A stretch of DNA of 64,000 bases, from assembly GCA_033977485.1 (NCBI GenBank), contig CM066994.1, positions 9,364,001 to 9,428,000 of the forward strand, given 5' to 3'. This stretch comes from Hydrangea macrophylla. Taxonomy: Eukaryota; Streptophyta; Magnoliopsida; Cornales; Hydrangeaceae. Made by a program: the position numbers and the translations under genes. Numbering within the stretch: the stretch's first letter is position 1; each line of letters begins with the position of its first letter. This document shows, in pieces, positions 54,165 through 64,000 of this stretch. The notes beneath the pieces are model-generated. The model worked only from the letters and a program-made list of their open reading frames with translations. It was not told the DNA's origin and did not search any database.

Positions 54165-54348
54165 GAGAAGTGCTAGGCACACATATCAAACCACACCCTA
54201 AACCACATCATATGCTTTAAATGCATGTACTCTGTGCTGTTTGAATTTTTACACTTTTCTGTGCACCACTTACACAGCACATGGTACATACATTTAAAGC
54301 AATAGTGTAATTTGGGATGTGATTTAGAGTGTGTGCCTAGCATTTCTC
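54165..54348. mobile_element. Mutator-type MITE (same family as 1768-1949)
   Basis: The ends GAGAAGTGCTAGGCACAC and (reversed) GAGAAATGCTAGGCACAC are inverted copies. The inner TTTAAATGCATGTA and ACAGCACA words also match the copy at 1768. CAACATT stands on both sides as a worn duplication. Confidence 0.85.
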
Positions 54349-54356
54349 TCAACATT

Positions 54357-54482
54357 TTACACAAAATTCCACACAAAATAATCGTGCCCTTGATTCCTGT
54401 TGATCCCATGTGGGGAACACAGTGGTCCCACACAAGATTCACTAAAATCAAGGGACATAATTACTTTGTGTGGAATTTTGTG
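54357..54482. mobile_element. MITE directly beside the previous one
   Basis: About 38 bases at each end, with CACAAAATTCCACACAAA and (A/G)TGCCCTTGAT / ATCAAGGGACA, are imperfect inverted copies. The true end may extend to about 54499, since the right flank reads TGTAACATTACTC, the reversed form of the GAGTAATG terminus seen in the neighbouring family. Confidence 0.75.
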
Positions 54483-54675
54483 TGAATGTAACATTACTCT
54501 TTTGTGAGCCCCCTCTAACAGAATAACATCACATCACCTGCCATGTGTCCCAGCCGTTAAGCTTAAACAACCCAAATGACATTACAAAATGAACTCACTT
54601 CCTTTGGCTTCAACCTTGGCTAGAGCAGTAGCTCAAAACATTTGTAGTCATCCTCAAATCATGACTCCCAGGACT

Positions 54676-54965
54676 TATTTGCTGGTATGCTTGAAGAAGT
54701 TTTTTATACAGAAACAGAGAAGTGAGGATCTTGGTGAATTCAATCTTGTTATACATAAATATGTAAAGATATCTATTATATATATATATATATGTAACAA
54801 TATACATACACACACACATATATATATATATATATTATTTACAGGTATGTTTGAAGAAGTTTTTTTTATTCAGAAACAGAGAAGTGATGATCTTGGTGAA
54901 TTCAATCTTGTTATATATAAATATGTACAGATATCTATTATATATGTGACAATATGTATATATAT
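54676..54965. repeat. Tandem duplication of about 160 bp with AT/CA microsatellites
   Basis: The block with TTGAAGAAGTTTTTT, CAGAAACAGAGAAGTGA and ATCTTGGTGAATTCAATCTT is present twice (54676-54835, 54836-54965), each followed by (AT)n. A short open frame spans both but has no recognised family. Confidence 0.85.
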
Positions 54966-56732
54966 ATATAACAGATATAAGTTGATAGAAAGAAATATCT
55001 AGAGAGACAGTCTGTAGACAAGTAAGCATGCTATCATTATCAACTCTCATTTAAATGAATGAAGCATTTCACTTAACTAAGTATAGTTGATATCATAAAC
55101 AAGATGCAACGACGGTCACACATGAATCCAAATAACTCTCAGAGTATCAAGGTATTCGAATCCGGTTCGCTCGGATATCATTCTGTAATGCCCCAAAAAT
55201 CATGCCACGATGGTGAGGTCAACGAGTCAATCATAAAGAAGAAAAGCGAGGAATGATCCTACGTAGATCAATCAAACAACACGGAAGCAAAGTGAAATCC
55301 TACGTGGATTACCAAGAAAGATCAATATGTCAAGGATTGACCCATGAGGTGGGTGTAGAGAGTGAGTGGGTGTTGGCAGTAAATTATGTGGGTGTAGATA
55401 GAATTCTCTGCAGTCAACGTGCGTTCATTACGAAGCTGGTACCCCCAACTCAGGCTTAATTTCTAGTGTTTAAAACGCAATTCATTCGCTCTTTTAACCC
55501 TCCCCAAACAACCTACAAAATCAGGATTAATGGGATCCAACCCCACAATTAAGACCCAAATCGTGATGCTCAAACGGGCACAAAGACATTAGAAGTGGGG
55601 TAACATTTTTAACTCAGTGAGTCCGGAGTGAGATACCAAAGTTTTGCAAGGATATAGACAATAATGCAAAGATAATAATCAAGAGAATGGACTACCCAAA
55701 AATTGATTAAACCTGACTTCTTGACCGTGCCAAATTACTTCATCTTTGTTACTATGATGGTCAAGAGTAATCTGTTTGAAAATCAAACGGTTATCAGTTG
55801 CTTGTTTCTTTGCTATACCGCAATGAACACCATCTTTCTTGTAACACAACTTTTAAGTATAAGCCAAATTTACATACAGTGGATGCTTTTATTATATGGT
55901 CCACAACTAAATTATTGGTCACCCTCATAAAACTTTATTGACGTTTATGATTAATTCTTAAATGCACCAGTCGTATCAAATGATTGATCTATTAAAGTAT
56001 TAAAGATATATAATTCCCGTCCTTTCATTGAGGAAAAAATAAAAAGGACAAAAAAAGAAAGAAGAGTATAAAATCTGAACACCAATGCTGAAATGATGAT
56101 AATCTAAGAAAAGAAAAGAAAAAGTAGGAAAATTATTGGTGAGACTAAGAATATAAAATCTGAGCACCATACTGACACAACTTAGCTTAAGGATAAGCTA
56201 AGTTTTCATACAGTGGATGCTCTTATATCGGCCACAACTAAATTATTGTTTGATGCTCTTATATCAAACAATTGATCTATCAAATATCAATTGTTATATA
56301 GCCCTAATTTTTGGTCCAAATGAGTTGTGCCTTGGTACTAAATTATTGTGATTTTAAAAAATAACTGGGGTTTTATAATCAAGGTAGTTTCTCCCTCAAT
56401 ATATACATATATATATAATCAATGAGTTTCCAACTTATGACTTTTTGAATCCAAATCACAAATTATTGGGATCTAAAAATATGAGGTGTATGATACAGCC
56501 CAACCACTATGTTGAATCACAGAGGTTCCCAAGAAAGTATTGTTTAGGCATCACTAAATGTCAATCACTTTATTCATGTCCATATCATATATTATTGCTA
56601 TAGCTAGAAACTATATATTAAGAAATGCCTATCTTGACTCCTACATCAAGAAGCGCATTTATACACAACACACATAACAAACAAAATTGTACAGTTCTTT
56701 TTAGGATCTTATCTTATTTAAATAAAAAAATA
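54966..56732. other. Spacer, downstream side of UGT-E
   Basis: No gene recognised. From about 55920 on, blocks match the downstream flanks of the other UGT copies (for example GAGTTGTGCCTTGGT near 56320, ATGCCTATCTTGACTCCTAC near 56625). At 55183 a TGTAATGCCCCAAAAATCAT word looks like an LTR or gene-end relic but cannot be extended. Confidence 0.55.
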
Positions 56733-56964
56733 AAAAATTTTGTTCACCTAATTTTTTAGTTCATCAATTCTCATTCAAGTATCTTATTGGTCAATGCAGT
56801 GGGATCCAGGATTAAAGGTTCACCAATACTCACCCAAGCATCCTATTGGCGAATGCAGTGAGACCCAAGATTAAACATTTAATCCTGAGTCCCATTGCAT
56901 TGGCCAAAAAAATACTGAGTGAGCATTAATAAACCATTTTTTGAGTGAACAAAATGCTTCCCAT
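56733..56964. mobile_element. Probable MITE between UGT-E and its downstream flank (relative of 37243-37422)
   Basis: TTTTGTTCACCTAATTTTTT at the left and, reversed, ATTTTGTTCACTCAAAAAAT at the right are inverted. The interior has three copies of a CATTGGCCAATGCAGTGGGA-like block in both orientations. Confidence 0.6.
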
Positions 56965-56980
56965 TAGAAAAACACGGTAC

Positions 56981-58408
56981 CTAGAATGAACCTGACCCAA
57001 AATGTGCTACTTTATTCTTCAACTTGAGGGCCACTTCAGACAATGATTTAGTAGAAGACCCCTCTTTTTTCAGTGCATTTTCAGCGGCATCCTTTAGCTC
57101 TTTCATTCGACTCTGAATCACTTTCCCTTCTTCTCCTTTCATTAGACCTTTCACAACTTGGGCAATCTCTTCCCTTCCAATTAAACCATCTTCGTCAATT
57201 TTTGGTCGTAATGCCACTTTTAAACCTTCTGTTAACATCACTGCATTCATCTTTTGCTCTGCGTAAAGTGGCCAAGCAATCAAAGGCACCCCATGGACCA
57301 CACTCTCTAGGGTTGAGTTCCAACCGCAGTGGGTTAAGAATCCACCCGTCGAGTCATGACTTAGGATCTCAATTTGTGGTGCCCAAAAGGGCACCACAAG
57401 GCCTTTCCCTTTACTCCTGTCCAAAAACCCTTTTGGTAAAAAATCAAACGGGTGGTGCTTTTGACGTTCTGCACCAAAAAATGCAGCATTGGCTGATCTA
57501 TCATTCGGAGTTCTCACAACCCATATGAACTTTTGTCCACTCATTTCCAATCCTAAGGCCAATTCATTGAGTTGATCGTTTGAGAGAGTCCCACCGCTCC
57601 CGAATGAGACAAATAAGATAGAGCCACGTGGTTGATTATCCAACCATTGCAAGCACTCCGACCCGGGTCGCTCTGCTACACTACTTGAACCTGTTTGGAT
57701 GAGCGGTCCAATGGGATAAATCGGAGGCTTGACCTGTTCGTCCCCTTGTACAGCTTGTATAGCCCCATCTTCCAAATCCAAGAATGTATTTACTAATATT
57801 CCCTCAGCTAGATTGAACTTCTTTGAACGATCGAGAATCCACTTGTATACTTCACTCGACCGGTCCTGAACCGGGTCCGATAGATCTTTTCCATGAATCG
57901 GTACACATCCTGGAATTTTCACCGGTTCAGCCATATCTCTAAACTCACAAGAGACCATCTCATCAAGCTTTGGCAAGAAAAATAAATATGAAAGAGACAT
58001 GGCTGCTGAAGGGAAAAATAAGTAATTTGAGACATGAAATTCTTTAGCTACCTCGAAAGCATTGCACCCGAATGAGTCAGTGATCAACGCGACCAAACGG
58101 GTTGTTGCGGTTAACGATTTCAAAGTTTCGCGGAGAGAGGGGAGAGACAGAGATACCGTGAGGGAAATTTTGGCTACGATGTTCAATTCAGAGGGAACGA
58201 TCACTGGCGGTAGAAAGAGGTGGTTTATGCCACCAGGGAGGGCGTCTAGGACTGCTTTTTGGGCGGCGGGTGGTGGTCCAGTGGTGGGGATGATGATGGT
58301 GACTGAGATGTGGTGATGGTGAACGAGTCGCTTGGCGAACTCAACGAGTGGGATGAGGTGACCCATCCCTGGACTCGGTAGAATGGCTACATGGGGTGTT
58401 TGCTCCAT
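56981..58408 (-). CDS. UGT-E: UDP-glycosyltransferase, UGT72B / arbutin synthase-like
   Basis: Intact, intronless, 475 codons, starting MEQTPHVAIL. An in-frame ATG 24 codons upstream is ignored because the sister genes start at this Met and the TATA-like box overlaps the upstream one. H17 (PSPGMGH) and D111 (ITDSFG) make the catalytic pair. The PSPG box, residues 342-385, has WAPQIEIL, HCGWNSTLESV and ends LYAEQ, fitting UDP-glucose. Predicted role: cytosolic glucosylation of small phenols such as hydroquinone or phenylpropanoids. It differs from UGT-A at many acceptor-domain positions (for example 68-85 and 111-125), so acceptor preference may differ. It is the only other copy in the window likely to be functional. 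Confidence 0.96.
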   Translation of the reverse strand: MEQTPHVAILPSPGMGHLIPLVEFAKRLVHHHHISVTIIIPTTGPPPAAQKAVLDALPGGINHLFLPPVIVPSELNIVAKISLTVSLSLPSLRETLKSLTATTRLVALITDSFGCNAFEVAKEFHVSNYLFFPSAAMSLSYLFFLPKLDEMVSCEFRDMAEPVKIPGCVPIHGKDLSDPVQDRSSEVYKWILDRSKKFNLAEGILVNTFLDLEDGAIQAVQGDEQVKPPIYPIGPLIQTGSSSVAERPGSECLQWLDNQPRGSILFVSFGSGGTLSNDQLNELALGLEMSGQKFIWVVRTPNDRSANAAFFGAERQKHHPFDFLPKGFLDRSKGKGLVVPFWAPQIEILSHDSTGGFLTHCGWNSTLESVVHGVPLIAWPLYAEQKMNAVMLTEGLKVALRPKIDEDGLIGREEIAQVVKGLMKGEEGKVIQSRMKELKDAAENALKKEGSSTKSLSEVALKLKNKVAHFGSGSF

Positions 58409-58477
58409 AGTTGTAGTTAATTGGGACTTTTGTCCTGGTTGTGTTGCTCGATGTAGAGTTAGGAACTTAGGAACTAG

Positions 58478-58487
58478 CATTTATGTA
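58478..58487 (-). promoter_or_regulatory. Weakened TATA-like box of UGT-E
   Basis: The minus strand reads GCTTACATAAATGC where UGT-A has GCTTATATAAATGC. The T-to-C change makes it a poorer TATA match, which could lower expression. Confidence 0.45.
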
Positions 58488-58922
58488 AGCATGAAAAATT
58501 TCTACTAAATAGGTAAGCAATGATGTAATTTTATGGAAGACAAATCACTACATAAGACTCCAACCTTTAGATTATTCTAATATCCTAATGCAAACTTTAT
58601 ACTCCAAGGATGGGACTGAGGGTGTCACCGATAACTTTCACTGTTAAAAGGGACTAATTATATCACACTTTTAGATTGCGGCTATTTAGTTAAAATGGAT
58701 TATTAGTCTCTTGTATTTAAGTGTACCCAATTTATGGACAAATAATAAATTAAAACGGACTATTAGTCCAATCTCACCTAGTCATTTAGTCTGCGAAACA
58801 AACATAGATCTATTGAATTTTGATTAAGATATTGAAGTGGTCTCACCATTATTGAAAGTGATCATAATATTGCATGTATTTAAAAAATATTTGTGATATA
58901 AAATTTGGGAACCATAGTCACC

Positions 58923-59463
58923 ACACTACAAAAAAATAGGTCTTTTGTGACGGAAAAAATCCGTCACAAAAAAGGTGCAATTCCGTCACAAATAGTATTT
59001 GTGACGGAATTACACCTTTTGTGACGGATTTGTACCCGACACAAGTTAAAGGCATCACAAAAACTCTGTGTCGGTCAAAATCCGTCACAAAAAAGTATTT
59101 ATGACGGATTTTGTGTCGGATTTGTGTGTGACACAAAAAATAGTGTCACATATACCTATAATTTGTGACGATTTATTTGTGTCGACCCAAACCGTCACAA
59201 ATACTACTTGTGACGGATTAATATACGACACAAATAGTAGTGTCACATTTGATTTGAGGTACTTTATTTGTGTCGACCCAAAACCGTCACAAATACTATT
59301 TGTGACGGTTTTGGACAAATAGTATTTGTGACAGAATAAAAAGTGTTTGTGACGAAATTTTAAATATTGTGGCCACAATTATTACCAAAACCGTCACAAA
59401 ATATTATTTGTGACAGAAATTTATATATTGTCACCAAAAATTATTATTTCTCCATCACAATAA
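58923..59463. mobile_element. CACTA transposon terminus with subterminal repeat array
   Basis: It begins CACTACAAAAAAATAGGTC, the CACTA signature, directly in the UGT-E upstream flank. Then come about 500 bases of repeated TTTGTGACGGAT and ATCCGTCACAAA words in both orientations, some joined by TTTGTGTCGACCCAAA. Such arrays bind the element's transposase. No matching right end (TTGTAGTG preceded by such an array) is found before the window stops, so the element either extends beyond 64000 or is truncated. Confidence 0.85.
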
Positions 59464-60974
59464 ATTATGCCATACTTATTTTTAAGGACAAGAACCACAT
59501 AAAATTTAAAAGCATATTAATTAAAGATAAAACAAGAGACAATAAAGCATACGTTCATACATAATTGTTTCATAGCTGACATTAGTAAAAATACAAATAA
59601 AATGATAACAATCTGAATAAAGTCATTACTTTCATAATTGATTCAATTAAAAAGGACAAATTATGCTCTAATCCTCAATCCCTTGGCACAACCTGAAACA
59701 AAAAACGAAAATTCAATTAAAAATATAATAATGCAATCCCCTAGCAACCTAAAGAGCAAAACAAAACCAAAAATACAAATAAAAAACTATCCAAACAAAC
59801 AACACGAACAAAAAAAAAAGGGCAAAGATTCCTAAAAAAAATCGGCAGAGTTTCCTCTGTTTCTACAACATCCGAATATTTTCATAAACCTGTGTAAATA
59901 AATTTATCACAATCTAAAATCAACATACAACTCTTTAGCATTTTTATACAATCAACATATATACAAATTTCTTCTCAAAGTTCTACCAACATGATGAGTC
60001 TAATGTTAGTTCATGCTATACAACAAATAATCGAAAATCACCAACCCTAATTGTGAATGCACCACAACTCACAATTCTCCTTATTAATAAAAGACAAATC
60101 AACCATATTGTTTCACTACATAAAAACATACATATACAGGGATCGGAAGCATTAGACGGATATACTTATAAGAGACACACACACACACACACGCATGAGG
60201 CTAGAGAAGAAGCAGCAGCACAATGTATATCTAGACAGTTGAAGAAATTCACAATCAACTGGTCATAGGGCAATAGGTGGGAGTGCATATAGATGAAGTG
60301 GTCCGTAAATTATCTAGTTTTTTGGAATGCTGAGATGCATATCCTCAATGCTTCCTTGCATAACCATAAGCAAAAGACAAAGCACATGGCTGAAACGTAT
60401 GATCCCATAGCAACCTAGGAAGATGTGAATTTACTAGATTATTTAATCTAAATTTATTCCTCTTAGTTACTGTCATTATTTGCAATTCAACACGTAATCG
60501 CGCAGCTCATCACAATCCCATAATGAAATTGATTTGATGAATATCACCAAACAAACCCAAACACACATAATTGGATGAGATTAAAAATGGACAAGGTGTC
60601 AAAAAGTAGATGAAATCGATTCAAAGAACTAAAAAATGAACAAAATAGAAAGAGAGGAAAGGTCTCTGCATTCAGGTATGATAAAAACAGCTTAGAAACC
60701 AGAGAAAATATCATCAAGAAGGAAAGATTAGATTGGAGATCATGTACCTTCTGAGAGAGAGCCCTAACCTGAAAAGGTCTTATTGTGGTTGTCTAACTCT
60801 CGTCAAGAAATAGCTTTCGAGCAAAATGTCGTAAAATTTCATAAAACCAATTGTTAAAGGACATTTATCATAGAAGAACCTATTAATTTGAGGGTTTGAA
60901 TGTGGAAATTAGGGATCATAATGGGCCGGGAAGCAGCCCAATGAGAACTGCCTAATCAAGATATGTACACTAAA
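59464..60974. other. Interior of the CACTA element or spacer, no gene recognised
   Basis: AT-rich sequence with a (CA)n run at about 60176-60194. No transposase or other family is recognised. Confidence 0.5.
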
Positions 60975-61342
60975 GGCTATGTTTGGTAGGAGGGACGGAA
61001 AAGTGGAAGAAAGGGAAGGGAGGAGGGATGGAAGAGGTATCCCTAGGTGAAGGAAAGAATTTCCCTACTATTGTTTGGTTAACTAAAAGGAAAGGATGAA
61101 GAAATGTATGCAATACTGTGGAATTTACTATTGCCCTTCCATTACAGATGGTGATTTATTTTGAAGGTCAAAAGGAAGGAAGCTTCTTCTCTCTCCAATC
61201 TGTCCACTTCTAGAGGATTGAGAAATGGTGCGCCCCAAAGGATGTCCCTACCCTCCTTCATTTCCTTCCCTCCTTTGCTCAAAACAGGAGATTTTATCAT
61301 TTTACTCTTACCCCCACTTACATCCTACCAAACATACTGAAG
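60975..61342. mobile_element. MITE with GGCTATGTTTGGTAGGA ends
   Basis: The left GGCTATGTTTGGTAGGAGGG and reversed right CAGTATGTTTGGTAGGATGT are inverted copies. The interior has GGGAAGGGAGG / CCTTCATTTCCTTCCCTCC words also in inverted order. PIF/Harbinger-like, boundaries to within a few bases. Confidence 0.72.
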
Positions 61343-61594
61343 GCATAGGAGAGACTCCAAAATTTTTGGGGGAATGTCCCCCCCTGCCCCAGGCAGCAAT
61401 CAAAGTTAGTTTCACTGTGTTTTGGAGACTGGACAATTCTTCATTTGACATAGAACAGAAAGGTTGATGCATGCTCTTGTAGTTCTTCCAATATGAGAAG
61501 TGGAAGGGACTTCATTCCAACATCCTTACCAACAAACCTTCGGTTTTCATTTTAACATGCATATCTTCAAACATTACAAATTTAAGCTAATTAC

Positions 61595-62326
61595 CTGGAG
61601 TACATTCTCATTTCCTTTCAACTTGATTGATTTTTTTCCTTCAGCTTTTGTCGCTATATAATGACCATCAGCAGTTGAAAGGCGGGAACCTTGAACAATG
61701 TTTGCCAAGCCAATCTGGTCCCCCTGAGAAGCAAACATCAAGGTGGATTCTACAATACAGAAGAGTTGGATGAGCATTAAATTAAGAATTTATTATTTAT
61801 ATGAAACGCCAATGAACTTTTAATTATGAAGCACCTATTGGAGTACTAAAGACACGGTCAACTTCAGTATCAAACATAAACTGCAGTGGACCCTTAACTG
61901 AACCAGCATTAGCATCCACAGAAGGGTCTTGTTCAACAGCTCCATTCTTTTCATTAACATCTTTTGAAGCAGTCCCTGGCAAGATATATAGACCAAGTCC
62001 AGTCTTCTCCTCATCAAGAATTGCAAACTGGTTTTCATTAGGGCCAATAAATGCAGCATCTCGACCTACAAAATGCATAATATGGGTTATAGTGATTCCC
62101 ATCCACACAAACATAGTACACTTGAGTGTAGCAGCAGACACTAAACATTTAGAGGCTGAAAAACCTTTGACAGTGCTTGTTTTACTATTTGCTGACTGAG
62201 AATCAGTATTTTCTCGATAAAGAACCACTTCATTTGTTGCTCCACTGAACTCATAAACTGCAAGAAACAGGTGCTGCTTTCTACTATAAAGCACATACTT
62301 AGGATGGAATTCAACATTCCTGGAAT
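61595..62326 (-). pseudogene. Three-exon fragment of a TPLATE/TSET-complex WD40 (TWD40-type) subunit gene
   Basis: Exons 62165-62326, 61835-62065 and 61595-61749, each bordered by AG acceptor and GT donor sites. Products: NVEFHPKYVLYSRKQHLFL and FSGATNEVVLY; then GRDAAFIGPNENQFAILDE and FMFDTEVDRVFSTPI; then STLMFASQGDQIGLAN, STADGHYIATKAEGKKSIKL. I recognise these as one of the large plant TWD40 proteins that help TPLATE drive clathrin-mediated endocytosis; which paralogue is unsure. The fragment covers a small middle part. Exon phases agree, but exon 1 lacks one base near its start (after IPG), shifting the frame. No continuation exons follow to the left, where a MITE and CACTA end lie. Confidence 0.78.
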
Positions 62327-62437
62327 CTGAAAACAAAAAATAGAAGTACCCACTTAACTATGGATGTAATTTCCATATACATTATTGACAGAAAGACTGA
62401 GAACAACCTATCATATGCTACCAAATAGCAGATAAAG

Positions 62438-62545
62438 GCTCTGTTTTGTTTGCAAACTTAGAGAAGAAAAAGAATAAGGAAAGGAAAACTAATTCCCTTG
62501 TGCATTCCTCCATGCTTAAATAGCATTAAAATTTAGAAATTTTCA
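62438..62545. mobile_element. Half of a Tourist-like MITE (relative of 4946-5295)
   Basis: GGCTCTGTTTTGTTTGC followed by AAGGAAAGGAAAACTAATTC and CCTTGTGCATTCCTCC resembles the left half of the MITE at 4946. The right half is not found. Confidence 0.5.
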
Positions 62546-62985
62546 AAATAAAATTGTAAATTAAGAAGAAGAAGAAGACTAAACCCTAAAATTATCCGTC
62601 TAATGCTTCTGATCCCTGTAGAGAGAGAGAGAGAGAGGGAGAGAGAAAGAGAGAGAGAGAGTACAGAACTTTGAGGCACGATGAGCGAAACCTTTATAAG
62701 TTTTATAATCATATAATGCATTTGCAATGCCAGATGTATGTATATAAATCTATTAAGTATTTTAAAAAATGAAACTTCTTTGGAGCTCTCCTCTCCTAGT
62801 AGTTGGCTCCTCTCCTAAACATCATGCATAAGAAACTGCAGTCACAACATTTGCCTCAAATTACTTGGGATTAGTGTGTGGCATACACATTAAAATAGTC
62901 TGTACCCAGAAAAAAAAAATAGTACTTAACAAACAAACAAATAAATAGAAGATGATGTGCAAGGTATGAACATAAAACATAAATG

Positions 62986-62988
<3 letters not shown>

Positions 62989-63027
<39 letters not shown>
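62989..63027. repeat. (GA)n microsatellite
   Basis: Near-perfect GA run. It directly abuts the donor site of the exon-like segment at 63031-63105. A second interrupted GA run lies at 62620-62662. Confidence 0.92.
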
Positions 63028-63029
<2 letters not shown>

Positions 63030-63030
63030 C

Positions 63031-63105
63031 CTCAAGCATAGGGCTATTCTTCAATCCAGTGACAATATAACCTTCCACACCTCGGACAACTTCCCTTTGG
63101 AAATG
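63031..63105 (-). pseudogene. Exon-like 75-base segment of unknown gene
   Basis: On the minus strand an AG acceptor (TTTACCAG) and a GT donor (CTTGAG then GTGACT) bracket exactly 25 codons, open in one frame, reading FQREVVRGVEGYIVTGLKNS. I do not recognise the family. It does not match the part of the TWD40 protein expected upstream of the neighbouring fragment, so it may come from another gene. Confidence 0.4.
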
Positions 63106-63655
63106 CTGGTAAACAAGATATCAGAAATGTAGGTCAATAAAGGAACACAAAAAGTACAGGTACATAAATACATAGAACACTGAGCAACCTTGCCAACACA
63201 TTGGTGACTATTGACTATTGAATATGTATGCATTGTTTGGAAGGGCATGATATATCATTAATTGAACATGGACATAGTGCGTTTAATTAATGCAGTTAAT
63301 ATATAGACAACAAAAAATTAAAAATTAAAAATTAAAAAATTACACTTAAAAGATTTCTACAAGGATAAAGTAATAAACAAAAAAGGTACACATTTGTTAT
63401 CCTTAAAAGTTACACTTGATGAATAACCAGTGTTCAAATGAAATTTTTCTAAATTAAACTCCCCATACAATTTTTCTAGCTGATTACAAGTAATCTATGT
63501 ATATCTAGTACTTGTGTAATGCACAAAATTTATTCAATTATAGGTGTTATAATGCTTTTCTATCCTACCCTGATACTTCCAGTAAAAGATTTCCTCACAA
63601 TTAACATCTGTAGCCTTTTTGCATACCCCAACAATGTTTTCGTAGAAAAAATGTA

Positions 63656-63853
63656 CTCCCTCCGTTCCAAAATAAGTGTCCACTTTTCCTTTTTTTTGGA
63701 AGTTCCAAAATAAGTGTCCACTTTCTATTTTGGACAAAAATGTGTGATTGATAATGTGCCACCCCAAAAGGTGAATAAACATCCATCACAAGTTATTGTT
63801 TTCTTAAACTACGTGCAAAAGGGTAGTGGACACTTATTTTTGAACGGAGGGAG
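63656..63853. mobile_element. Stowaway (Tc1/mariner-type) MITE
   Basis: The ends CTCCCTCCGTTCCAAAATAA and (reversed) CTCCCTCCGTTCAAAAATAA are inverted copies of the Stowaway terminal motif. TA is duplicated on both sides (63654-63655, 63854-63855). An extra CCAAAATAAGTGTCCACTTT copy stands next to the left end. No coding capacity. Confidence 0.95.
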
Positions 63854-64000
63854 TATGAACAAGGCCAGGAGAAGAATAAGAAACCATAAAAAGAAATATT
63901 TATTGCACACAAACAAATTAAACTCTGTGATAGAAAAATGGAAAGACAAACATACTTTGAGAAGAAGTGAGGATAAATAAGTTGTTACCTAAAGAAAAGA

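Noticed and set aside
54589..55002. 137-codon frame across a tandem duplication
   Set aside because: Reads through AT and CA microsatellites and a duplicated block; no recognised protein, so treated as repeat.
58939..59463. Regularly recurring TTTGTGACGG / CCGTCACAAA words resembling a CRISPR or satellite array
   Set aside because: Both orientations are mixed, spacing is irregular and a CACTA end is directly adjacent; these are transposase-binding subterminal repeats in a plant genome.

Overview
The window is nuclear DNA of a flowering plant, most likely a eudicot. The evidence is AT-rich spacer full of plant transposable elements and, on the minus strand, a tandem family of plant family-1 UDP-glycosyltransferases of the UGT72B (arbutin synthase / hydroquinone glucosyltransferase) type. 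I cannot name the species from sequence alone.

The host-gene backbone is five UGT72B-like copies, all on the minus strand. UGT-A (6932-8359) and UGT-E (56981-58408) are intact, intronless, 475 codons each. UGT-B (about 19487-19757) is an N-terminal remnant. UGT-C (28455-35146) is open from start to stop except that a full-length Ty1/copia element sits in its middle. UGT-D (38202-39594) is a frameshifted, deleted pseudogene. The flanks of these copies are also related, for example 26004-28454 with 35975-38201, so the array grew by duplicating gene plus spacer. Transposons then entered individual copies. Several insertions have their empty site preserved in a sister copy inside this same window.

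Layout. 1-6900: the end of a copia polyprotein, an orphan minus-strand LTR, MITEs and a SINE. 6900-9012: UGT-A and its duplicated, MITE-bearing promoter. 9884-10906: a 1-kb foldback element. 13048-18648: a hAT-type element interrupted by an LTR retrotransposon with identical LTRs. 19.5-24.9 kb: UGT-B remnant and a 2.4-kb solo LTR nested in another LTR-like sequence. 26-39.6 kb: duplicated UGT-C/UGT-D region, with a young copia in UGT-C. 39843-50488: a decayed 10.6-kb Ty3/gypsy element of the Tat lineage, inserted 249 bp upstream of UGT-D. It has dual RNase H, integrase, and an antisense reading frame between pol and the 3' LTR. 50.7-56.9 kb: LINE remnant, MITEs, a small CACTA-like element. 57-58.9 kb: UGT-E and its promoter. 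58923-end: the terminus and subterminal repeats of a CACTA transposon, followed by a three-exon piece of a gene for a WD40 subunit of the plant TPLATE/TSET endocytic complex and another exon-like segment. This could be a Pack-CACTA element whose other end lies outside the window.

Functionally, only UGT-A and UGT-E look able to make enzyme, transferring glucose from UDP-glucose to small phenols. The rest of the window records gene birth and decay and nested transposition. I found no rRNA or tRNA gene and no prokaryotic-type system.
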